Source: Pseudomonadota bacterium (GTDB taxonomy: Bacteria; Myxococcota_A; Polyangia; Fen-1088). From it: a stretch of DNA of 9,338 bases. The notes beneath the pieces were generated by a model. The model was given only the letters and a program-made list of their open reading frames with translations, was not told the DNA's origin and ran no database searches. The stretch spans positions 1 through 9,338 of the forward strand of contig JADGRD010000092.1 of assembly GCA_017881285.1 (NCBI GenBank), in the 5' to 3' direction. Made by a program: the position numbers and the translations under genes. Below are positions 1-6,357 of the stretch, in pieces; position 1 is the stretch's first letter; every line of letters begins with the position of its first letter.

Positions 1-2
1 GG

Positions 3-107
3 CGAGAAGTTGCCGAGGACGAGCAACTCCGTCTGCTGGTGGCGGCGCAGGAATGCGTACACGGCTTCGTCGTCGGGCATCAGCATGGTGAAGTCCCCGA
101 GGGCGAG
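3..107 (-). pseudogene. GH13 alpha-glucosidase / trehalose-hydrolase-like C-terminal fragment, N-terminus missing
   Basis: Read on the minus strand from about base 107 to the window edge, the frame gives LALGDFTMLMPDD, EAVYAFLRRHQQ and TELLVLGNFS in succession. This resembles the start of the C-terminal beta domain of GH13 enzymes such as oligo-1,6-glucosidase and trehalose-6-phosphate hydrolase, which follow a pattern of GD(F/Y)-x-LLLPDD, a (V/I)YA(F/Y)xR strand and LLVLxNFS. The frame runs off the left edge, so the 3' end is outside. Upstream of about base 107 the same frame stays open but no longer looks like GH13: the catalytic barrel that should precede this point is absent, and the DNA instead encodes a DtxR-like protein on the other strand. 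I therefore call it a truncated fragment made by a rearrangement or an assembly chimera. The identification rests on about 35 residues recognised from memory of the family, so it is likely but not proven, and the exact enzyme specificity cannot be given. Confidence 0.6.
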
Positions 108-638
108 AAGGCCGGGCGCCGGGTCTTTTCCCGCCATCGCCTCCTGACGAGATTCTTCCAGGAGGTGCTGAGCATGGAGGCCAAGGCCGCGTCCGAGCAA
201 GCATGCGCCATGGAGCACAGCCTGACCGACGAGGCCATGGACGGCATGGCGCGCTTCTTCGAATTTTTGGGCACCTGCCCGTTCGTCATCGAGAGTTTTC
301 GCGTGTGCCCGGCCATTTCCGGCCGCAAGCCGGGCGGCCACGGCGAGCACCTGCCCGAATGGTGTTCGGTGTGTGCCAAGAAGAAAGGGGCAAGCACCAT
401 GAGCCTGGCTGATGTGAAACCCGGGCGGCGCGCCGTGGTGACCAAAATTAGCGCCGGCGGCGCGCTCCGCCAGCGCCTGCTCGACATGGGCGTGTTGCCT
501 GAAACCACCATCGACATCGAGCGCGTGGGTCTGGGCGGCGATCCCTTCTGGGTGCGCTGCCAGGGCGCGCGTCTGGCCCTGCGCCGCTCGGAGGCGCAGT
601 CGATCCTGGTACGGGCCGGGGAGGACCCGGCGAAGTAG
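39..638 (+). CDS. DtxR-type metal regulator C-terminal half joined in frame to a FeoA domain (5' end truncated)
   Basis: The frame is open from base 3; base 39 is the first possible start (GTG) but has no ribosome binding site, and resemblance to DtxR begins only near base 96 (PEGEKAGRRV). Residue numbers count from GTG 39. Residues 20-80 match the dimerisation/metal-binding domain of DtxR/MntR regulators: SRHRLL at 31-36 and EQACAMEH at 53-60. By alignment to DtxR, C56, E59 and H60 match primary-site Cys102, Glu105 and His106, and H33 matches ancillary His79, but ancillary Glu83 and His98 appear to be Thr37 and Ser52. The DNA-binding helix-turn-helix is missing. A linker with C80, C90, C109 and C112 leads to a FeoA/SH3-like domain (about 121-193) with the typical RQRLLDMGVLP and LALRRSEAQSILV segments. 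FeoA helps FeoB import ferrous iron; a similar SH3-like domain closes many DtxR regulators. ATG 399 (M121) has its own ribosome-binding-like sequence, so a free 79-residue FeoA may be the real product. feoB follows 7 bp downstream. Confidence 0.7.
   Translation: MAAQECVHGFVVGHQHGEVPEGEKAGRRVFSRHRLLTRFFQEVLSMEAKAASEQACAMEHSLTDEAMDGMARFFEFLGTCPFVIESFRVCPAISGRKPGGHGEHLPEWCSVCAKKKGASTMSLADVKPGRRAVVTKISAGGALRQRLLDMGVLPETTIDIERVGLGGDPFWVRCQGARLALRRSEAQSILVRAGEDPAK
384..390 (+). promoter_or_regulatory. possible internal ribosome binding site for a free FeoA
   Basis: AAAGGGG lies 8 bases before the in-frame ATG at 399, where the FeoA domain begins. It would allow FeoA (399-638, 79 residues) to be made separately from the upstream DtxR-like frame. 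In a G-rich sequence such a match can arise by chance, and the same bases also encode Lys-Lys-Gly in the linker. Confidence 0.35.
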
Positions 639-645
639 TGCCGCC

Positions 646-2817
646 ATGTCCACCCCGCTCGCTCCCGCCGCTTCCGCCCTGCCCGCGACCGAGATTCGTG
701 TCGCCCTGGCCGGCAATCCCAACTCCGGCAAGACCTCCCTCTTCAACGCGCTGACGGGTGCGCACCAGCATGTGGCGAACTATCCGGGGGTCACGGTGGA
801 ACGGCGCACGGGCACCTGCGAGATCGATCGGCTCTCGGTCACGGTCGCGGACCTGCCCGGAACCTATAGCCTGAGCTCGCTGTCGCCCGACGAGCGCGTC
901 GCGCAGGACGAGCTGACCGCGGCGCCGGACGTAGTGGTAGTGGTGGCCGATTCCACGCAGCTCGAGCGCAACCTGGTCCTCCTCGCGCAGATCATGCAGA
1001 CGGGGGCGAACCCGGTTCTCTGCCTCAACATGGCCGACGAGGCGCGCGCGGCCGGACAGAAACTCGACCTGCCGCTCATGGAGAAGCTGCTCGGCTTCCC
1101 CGTGGTGGAAACCGTCGGACATCGCGGCCAGGGCGTGGCCGAGTTGAAAGCCGCCATCGCCACCGCCGCCGCCCGGCCGGTCCAGCCCGGCAAGCGCCTG
1201 GTGCTCGGCGAAACCATGGATCGCGCGCTCGCCACCATCCGCCCGTTCTTGCCCGGCGGCGGCGAGCCTATCTATCGCAGCGACTGGATCGCCACCCGCC
1301 TACTCACGGGCGATCCCGAATACACCGAGCGCGTGTCCGCCATGCCGGGCGGACGCGAGGCCATCGCCGAGGCCACGCGCCAGCGCGAGCGCATCGAAGC
1401 GCGCATGCGGGTGGACATCGCCGTGTTCGTGACCGAGCGCTATTTCGGTTTCGTCGACGGGCTGCTGCGCGAAGTGCGCACGGCCGCCTCGCGCGTCGAC
1501 GCGCGCCAGCTCACCGACCGCATCGACGCCGTGCTCGTACACCGGCTGCTCGGGCTGCCCATCTTCGCGCTGGTCATGTACGCCATCTTCTGGCTCACCT
1601 TTACGGTCGGCGAGGCGCCCATGAACTGGATCGAGTCGGGGGTGCACTTCCTGTCTGCCCACCTCGGCGGGCTGTGGCCGGAGGGCTCGACCTCGCTGCT
1701 GCGTTCGCTGCTCCTCGACGGCATCCTGGGCGGCGTGGGCGGCGTGATCGTCTTCCTGCCCAACATCGTCTTGCTCTTCGCCGGCCTCGCCTTTCTCGAA
1801 GATACGGGTTACATGGCACGAGCGGCGTTTCTCACCGACCGGCTCATGCATCGTTTCGGCCTGCATGGCAAGAGCTTCATTCCCATGCTCTCCGGGTTCG
1901 GCTGCTCGGTGCCCGGCATCATGGCGACACGCACGCTCGAGAACCCGCGCGACCGCCTGGTGACCATGCTGGTGCTGCCGCTCATGTCGTGCGGCGCGCG
2001 CCTGACCATCTGGATGCTGCTCATCCCCGCGTTCTTCCCGCCGGCCTGGCGGGCGCCCATGTTGTGGTTCATCTACGCCGTGGGCATCGCCATGGCGCTG
2101 GTCCTGGCGCGGGTCTTGCGCAAGACCCTGCTGCGCGGGGATGACGCCCCCTTCGTCATGGAGTTGCCGCCCTACCGGCTGCCCACCTTGCGCAGCGTCC
2201 TCCTCAAGCTGAGCGAGCGAGCGGGCCTTTACCTGCGCAAGGCCGGCACGACCATCCTCGGCATCTCCATCCTGCTGTGGGCCGCGACCTCGTTCCCCAA
2301 GCCGCACGTCTACCGCGTGGACGCGCAGATCGCGGCCGGCCAGATTGTTCTGGCATCCGCCGCTGCCCCGTCGGGGAAACCGCGGCTCAGCGAACCCGAG
2401 GTCGCCCGCAAGCGGGCCGCGGAGGATCTGGAGTATTCGGTCGCGGGGCGCATCGGCCATGGTCTGGAGCCGCTCTTCCGGCCGCTCGGCTTCGACTGGA
2501 AGATTCTCACGGCGATGATCGGCGCCTTTGCCACCAAGGAAGTCTTCGTAGCCCAGATGGGCATCGTCTACTCCATCGCCGACGGCGAGAAGGGGACCGA
2601 AGGACTGCGCGCCATCCTGGCCCGCGACTACGGTCCGCTCGTGGGCCTCTCCATGATGCTCTTCCTGCTCATCGCAACCCCGTGCATGGCCACCGTGGTC
2701 GTCACGCGCCGGGAATCGGGCAAGTGGCGCTACGCCCTGCTCCAACTCGGCGGGCTCACCGGCATCGCCTACCTGCTGTCTCTGCTCGTCTACCAGGCGG
2801 GGCGCATGTTCATCTGA
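646..2817 (+). CDS. feoB: ferrous iron transport protein B (FeoB)
   Basis: This is the inner-membrane ferrous iron permease with a cytosolic GTP-binding domain, 723 residues, within the usual family length. The G domain is intact: G1 GNPNSGKTS (23-31), switch region YPGVTV (46-51), G3 DLPG (69-72) and G4 NMAD (128-131). A helical spacer rich in charged residues follows to about residue 290. The membrane part has two repeated gate regions. The first carries GFGCSVPG (417-424) and CGAR (449-452) and the second ATKEVF (629-634). Several hydrophobic helices lie between them, and a polar loop of about 50 residues precedes the second gate. The last helices include ATPCMATVVV, also typical of FeoB. 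I see no frameshift or missing motif. ATG 646 is 7 bp after the FeoA stop, with GAAG about ten bases before it; translation is probably coupled to FeoA. Expression is expected under iron limitation through Fur or a DtxR-type regulator, but no operator is visible because the promoter lies outside the window. Identification is near certain. Confidence 0.97.
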   Translation: MSTPLAPAASALPATEIRVALAGNPNSGKTSLFNALTGAHQHVANYPGVTVERRTGTCEIDRLSVTVADLPGTYSLSSLSPDERVAQDELTAAPDVVVVVADSTQLERNLVLLAQIMQTGANPVLCLNMADEARAAGQKLDLPLMEKLLGFPVVETVGHRGQGVAELKAAIATAAARPVQPGKRLVLGETMDRALATIRPFLPGGGEPIYRSDWIATRLLTGDPEYTERVSAMPGGREAIAEATRQRERIEARMRVDIAVFVTERYFGFVDGLLREVRTAASRVDARQLTDRIDAVLVHRLLGLPIFALVMYAIFWLTFTVGEAPMNWIESGVHFLSAHLGGLWPEGSTSLLRSLLLDGILGGVGGVIVFLPNIVLLFAGLAFLEDTGYMARAAFLTDRLMHRFGLHGKSFIPMLSGFGCSVPGIMATRTLENPRDRLVTMLVLPLMSCGARLTIWMLLIPAFFPPAWRAPMLWFIYAVGIAMALVLARVLRKTLLRGDDAPFVMELPPYRLPTLRSVLLKLSERAGLYLRKAGTTILGISILLWAATSFPKPHVYRVDAQIAAGQIVLASAAAPSGKPRLSEPEVARKRAAEDLEYSVAGRIGHGLEPLFRPLGFDWKILTAMIGAFATKEVFVAQMGIVYSIADGEKGTEGLRAILARDYGPLVGLSMMLFLLIATPCMATVVVTRRESGKWRYALLQLGGLTGIAYLLSLLVYQAGRMFI

Positions 2818-2831
2818 TCGAGGAGCACATC

Positions 2832-2987
2832 ATGGAAACCATCATCGTCGGCATCATCGTTGGCCTCGCGGCGGTCTGGTCCGGATTCCGACTCTTCGGC
2901 CGGCGCAAGACCAGCGCGTGCGCCTCGGGATGCGGCGGCTGCAGTTGTCCCAGCAAACCCCAGCCGCTGGTCACGCTCAGGCGATGA
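2832..2987 (+). CDS. FeoB-associated Cys-rich membrane protein
   Basis: This is a 51-residue protein starting 14 bp after the feoB stop. A good ribosome binding site, GAGGAG at 2820-2825, sits 6 bases before the ATG. Residues 3-19 form one hydrophobic segment (TIIVGIIVGLAAVWSGF), followed by a basic stretch (RLFGRRK) and then a Cys cluster, C30-x3-C34-x2-C37-x-C39, ending in a short polar tail. A short N-terminal membrane anchor followed by a CGGCSC-like cluster directly behind feoB is the hallmark of the FeoB-associated Cys-rich family. The positive-inside rule would put the Cys cluster in the cytoplasm. Family members are thought to act with FeoB, possibly binding iron as it enters much as FeoC does in enterobacteria, but the biochemical role is not settled. 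The gene is probably the last of the feo operon, since the next gene is convergent. Confidence 0.85.
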   Translation: METIIVGIIVGLAAVWSGFRLFGRRKTSACASGCGGCSCPSKPQPLVTLRR

Positions 2988-3089
2988 CCGCGTCGCCACC
3001 AAGTCAGCGGTGAAACAACACGCATTCACGAACACGGTCGTCCTGGCGATGGTTCCACTGATCGGCGGCGCCCTCGAGGCCGACGCAGG

Positions 3090-5294
3090 TCAGGCCAGCC
3101 ACTCGCGAGACGGCACCGCGATGCCGCGTTCGACCAGGTCCGTCCGCTCCGAGGCCGGCCGCCACCCCAACACCCACTTCGCTTTCGCGCAGTCGAACCG
3201 CGCTTTCTGCGTGCGCGATTCCCAGTCGCGATAGCTCGGCAGGATGTGCTCGGGATGGCGCACGAGCACCTTCGCCATCCACTTCAGCATCGACACGCCA
3301 TAGAAGTGAGAGATGGGCGTGTGCAAGCGCTGTAGCCGCAGCTTCGCCACCCGCTCCAGCTCGTCCAAGTACTCGTCGGCGCTCAGGCATGGATCGCCGA
3401 CCAGATTGAATGCCTCCCCTTCGAGGTTGGGAACCTCCATCCCGGCGCAGAGCGCACTGGCGACATCCTCGACCAGGACCAAGGGTAGCTTGTTGCGACC
3501 GTCGCCCCATACCTGGCAGACAGCGCCATGCTGCCACATGCCGATGCCCCAGTGGAGCGGGCTGCTGCCCCGTCCGATCACGATCCCGGGCCGGAAGATC
3601 ACCAGCGGCAGTCCCTGGTTCCGATGCATATCGAGCAGGATCTGCTCGGATTCGGCCTTGGCGCGCGCGTAGAGATTGCGCCGGTGGATTTGCGGATCGA
3701 GGGGCGTCTGCTCGTCGATCGTGCCGGCCCCCGCGCCCGCATAGTAGGAATCGATGGTGCCCGTGTAGAGGAACCGGCGGACACCGGCGCGCAGGGCGCT
3801 CTCGGCCACCAGCCTGGTCATCCCGATCTCGTGCTCTTGATACTCCTGCCAGGTCTTGACGTGGGCTCGCGCCAGGTGAACGACGCACTCGATGCCGCGT
3901 AGAGATCGATCCAGGTCGGAGGCGTTGGCGCAATCGCCCTCGACCACCTCGACCAGCGGGTGGATGAGGTCCCCGAATAGTTTTCCCGCGCCGCGCACCA
4001 GGATACGGATTGCCCGGCCCTTGCCGACCATCTGTCTGACCAACTCCTGGCCGATGAATCCCGTGGCGCCCAGTAGAAGGACCGACGGCTGGACTTTCGC
4101 CGCCCCGTCAGATTTGGCGGCCCGGCGCGCTTCCGCCGGGCGAGCGCGCGGCGCCGCCATCCGTCCAATCTGTTCGCAGGTGGCGACAATCTCGCGACCC
4201 AATTCCGGCGATAGTCGGCGGTCGAGCGAACGCCCGAAGGAAGCGTAGAAAGCCTCCGCCGCACGGGTGATGCTGTAACCGTAAGGGTTGCCCTGGGCCG
4301 ACTTCCGCACCTTCGAAAGCAAGTAGTTGCCGATTGTCTGGCGGGCCTGCGCCCCGAGCGCCCGGGCGTCGTCGTGCAGCATGGCGTAGCGATCGAAGTC
4401 CAGCTCGTAGGGTCGGTGGCGGTGGACGACGTAGGTGTCGCGCTCGAAATCAGCCGTGGCGCTGCACAGGGTGCCGCGCGCGTGGATCTGGTGCTCGGCA
4501 TACCCCCGGGCAAAGGAAAGATTGACGTCCACCGCCGTCTTTCCCTGGTAGGCGTGAATCTGCCAGCGCCGGAAGAAAGCCTTGCCGCTCGGCAGGTCGA
4601 CGGCATTCGAGGCCGTCACTTGCATCGAATCCGGCTTGCCCACCAGATCCAAGAGGTGGCCGATCGGGTGCGGCCCGACCTCGAGCATGACGTTGGCCGG
4701 CTCTCGCAGCATCCAGAGATCGAAGGGACCGGCGGAGACCTGCCCCAGTTCCTTGTGCCACGTGATCGTGACGTGATCGACAGGACCGAACACGCCGGCG
4801 GACATGTCCCGCCGCAGTTGCTCGTAGACCGGAGCGTAGAGGAAGTTGTGTCCCACTCCGAGTCGCACCCCGTGGTCATGCGCGCACGCGATGAGCTGAT
4901 CGCATTCGGCCGGGCTGATGCACATCGGTTTTTCCAGGAACGCCGCCACCCCCGCCTTCAGGATCGCCATTGTCGCCTGGCAGTGGGCTTCTGGCGGCAG
5001 CAGGACATGCACGGCATCGAGTTTCTCGTTGCCCAGCATGGCCTCGAGCGATGCGTACACGCCCGGGATGCCAAAGGTCTCGGCGCAGGCGCGCGCCCGC
5101 ACCAGCGAGCGATCGCAGACGGCCGCCAGGCGTGTGTTGCCCAGCGCACGCAGTGCCTTGGCGTGGTGTTCGGCGATGTATCCGGCGCCCAGGAGGCCGA
5201 CGCGGAAGGGCCCCGCGCCGGAGCGCCCCGTCGAGCCATCCGCCGGTGCGGCGGGGGCAGAAGCGACTGTGCGGTCTGGTTGCGTCTCTGTCAT
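3090..5294 (-). CDS. two-domain Gfo/Idh/MocA oxidoreductase - extended SDR epimerase/dehydratase
   Basis: This 734-residue protein contains two nucleotide-binding enzymes. Residues 30-375 are a Gfo/Idh/MocA oxidoreductase, with an N-terminal Rossmann motif GAGYIAEHHA (36-45), the family EKP motif (121-123) and GPHPIGHLLDLVG (207-219), whose His213 matches the usual active-site His region. An Ala/Arg-rich linker (about 381-402) leads to an extended short-chain dehydrogenase (403-734) with GATGFIG (409-415) and catalytic Tyr-x3-Lys as YARAK (542-546). The usual active-site Ser appears as Thr in YTGTID (510-515). Both halves look catalytically intact, and no frameshift is needed to join them. 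In polysaccharide loci such enzymes oxidise, epimerise or dehydrate nucleotide sugars, so successive steps on one sugar are plausible; the substrate cannot be read from the sequence. ATG 5294 is 10 bp after the upstream glycosyltransferase stop, with purine-rich GAGAGA just before it. It is the last gene of the minus-strand set in this window. Confidence 0.9.
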   Translation of the reverse strand: MTETQPDRTVASAPAAPADGSTGRSGAGPFRVGLLGAGYIAEHHAKALRALGNTRLAAVCDRSLVRARACAETFGIPGVYASLEAMLGNEKLDAVHVLLPPEAHCQATMAILKAGVAAFLEKPMCISPAECDQLIACAHDHGVRLGVGHNFLYAPVYEQLRRDMSAGVFGPVDHVTITWHKELGQVSAGPFDLWMLREPANVMLEVGPHPIGHLLDLVGKPDSMQVTASNAVDLPSGKAFFRRWQIHAYQGKTAVDVNLSFARGYAEHQIHARGTLCSATADFERDTYVVHRHRPYELDFDRYAMLHDDARALGAQARQTIGNYLLSKVRKSAQGNPYGYSITRAAEAFYASFGRSLDRRLSPELGREIVATCEQIGRMAAPRARPAEARRAAKSDGAAKVQPSVLLLGATGFIGQELVRQMVGKGRAIRILVRGAGKLFGDLIHPLVEVVEGDCANASDLDRSLRGIECVVHLARAHVKTWQEYQEHEIGMTRLVAESALRAGVRRFLYTGTIDSYYAGAGAGTIDEQTPLDPQIHRRNLYARAKAESEQILLDMHRNQGLPLVIFRPGIVIGRGSSPLHWGIGMWQHGAVCQVWGDGRNKLPLVLVEDVASALCAGMEVPNLEGEAFNLVGDPCLSADEYLDELERVAKLRLQRLHTPISHFYGVSMLKWMAKVLVRHPEHILPSYRDWESRTQKARFDCAKAKWVLGWRPASERTDLVERGIAVPSREWLA

Positions 5295-5304
5295 GTTTCG
5301 TCTC

Positions 5305-6297
5305 TCATCCCTTGGGTTCGATCAAAGTAACATCGCGCTTCTGCCACCGGGTGCGGTAGTGGTACTGGAGCATGCCGAGCAGCTCGGGGGACTTGCCGAG
5401 CACGGTGAAGCAGGCATAAAGCGACGCCTCCCGCTGCGACCAGCCGCGATCGCGACCGCGACGGTAGACGCGCATCCCCAGCACCGGATAGCCCAGCAAG
5501 CCGGCCAGGCTGAGGCCGAGTGTGGGCGCCGAGAGCAAGAGCGACGCCCCCGGCAGCCCCAAGCCCCAGAACCAGATGCTCCTGCATTCGCGCTGGAAAT
5601 GCTGGTCGGGCGAGGAGCCGTGGAGCGCGGCGCCTTGCGCGTAGGCCAGGCCGGCGCGGCGAGATCGCGTCCACCACTGGCGGAAATGCAGAAGCGCGGC
5701 GTCGTGCCAAACCATGTCGGCATCGACGGCGAGAATCTTCCATCCCGAACGGCGCAAGCGCAGACAGAACTCGTTGTCCTCCGCCGCCATGATCTCGTTG
5801 TCGAACCCCCCCACGGCACGGAAGGCCGCCACCCTGGCCATGAAATTGCCGCCACAAGCCTGGATGAGGCCGGGCTGGCGTTGCCATTCGAGGTTGCACA
5901 GGAGGTTATAGATCGATGCTTCCGGATCCCGTTCGCGCACGCGGCCGCACACGGCCCCGAGCTCGGCCTGCGCGGCCAGAGTTTCGACCCCGCGTCGCGG
6001 CCAGCCCGGGCACAGCTCGCAGTCGCCGTCGACAAACTGCACGAAGTCCAGATGAGGCTGGCGGGCGAGAAGATGCGCGAAGCCCTCGTTGCGGGCCCGC
6101 GCCGCGCTGAGCGGTCGGGAGCCATCGAGCTCAAGCACGTCCACTCCTTGGGAGCGCGCCCAAGCGGCGCTGCCGTCCCGGGAACAGGAGTCGACGTAGA
6201 CCAGTGGCACAGGCTCGGCACGCAAGGCGGCCAGGCAACGGCGGAGCCGCTCACCCTCGTTTCGACCGATCACAACGATACCGTGGCTTGCCATCAT
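5305..6297 (-). CDS. family 2 glycosyltransferase (GT-A fold) with C-terminal hydrophobic segments
   Basis: The protein has 330 residues from ATG 6297. It opens with the GT2 strand GIVVIGRNEGERLRRCL (6-22), then VDSCSRDGS (35-43), RARNEG (67-72), and the metal/nucleotide-sugar site FVDGD (88-92). CGGNFMARVAAFRAVGGFD and AAEDNEFCLRLRRSGW then supply the acceptor-side motifs and the ED catalytic-base pair. It probably transfers a sugar from a nucleotide donor to a lipid-linked repeat unit at the cytoplasmic face. Near the C-terminus a hydrophobic stretch (GLGLPGASLLLSAPTLGLSL and on) suggests one or two membrane-associated segments. Start choice is uncertain: a GTG at 6339 would add 14 mostly basic residues unlike the family, and ATG 6294 directly follows ATG 6297; none has a strong ribosome binding site. 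The gene lies 60 bp after the polymerase-like gene and 10 bp before the oxidoreductase fusion, so it is probably co-transcribed. Donor and acceptor are unknown. Confidence 0.9.
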   Translation of the reverse strand: MMASHGIVVIGRNEGERLRRCLAALRAEPVPLVYVDSCSRDGSAAWARSQGVDVLELDGSRPLSAARARNEGFAHLLARQPHLDFVQFVDGDCELCPGWPRRGVETLAAQAELGAVCGRVRERDPEASIYNLLCNLEWQRQPGLIQACGGNFMARVAAFRAVGGFDNEIMAAEDNEFCLRLRRSGWKILAVDADMVWHDAALLHFRQWWTRSRRAGLAYAQGAALHGSSPDQHFQRECRSIWFWGLGLPGASLLLSAPTLGLSLAGLLGYPVLGMRVYRRGRDRGWSQREASLYACFTVLGKSPELLGMLQYHYRTRWQKRDVTLIEPKG

Positions 6298-6357
6298 GTC
6301 CGTGAACTGCCGTCTGCGACGCAGGTCCCTACATACCACAAATGGGCCGCGATTCGG

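Noticed and set aside
1300..2745. An open frame of 481 codons on the minus strand opposite feoB
   Set aside because: The product is dominated by His, Glu, Gln and Arg, the mirror of hydrophobic FeoB helices. FeoB has all its motifs on the plus strand, so this is a shadow.
3004..3933. A 309-codon minus-strand frame overlapping the SDR domain
   Set aside because: It lies out of frame within the SDR domain, whose frame carries GATGFIG and YxxxK. The alternative product is Arg/Gly-rich and without motifs.
6314..6324. CTGCG/CGCAG inverted repeat between polymerase and GT2 genes
   Set aside because: The arms are 5 bases with a 1-base loop, too short to fold well and expected by chance in GC-rich DNA.
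6298..6339. Upstream GTG start for the GT2 gene at 6339
   Set aside because: It adds 14 residues, mostly basic, before the conserved GT2 strand, with no ribosome binding site. ATG 6297 or 6294 fits family length better.
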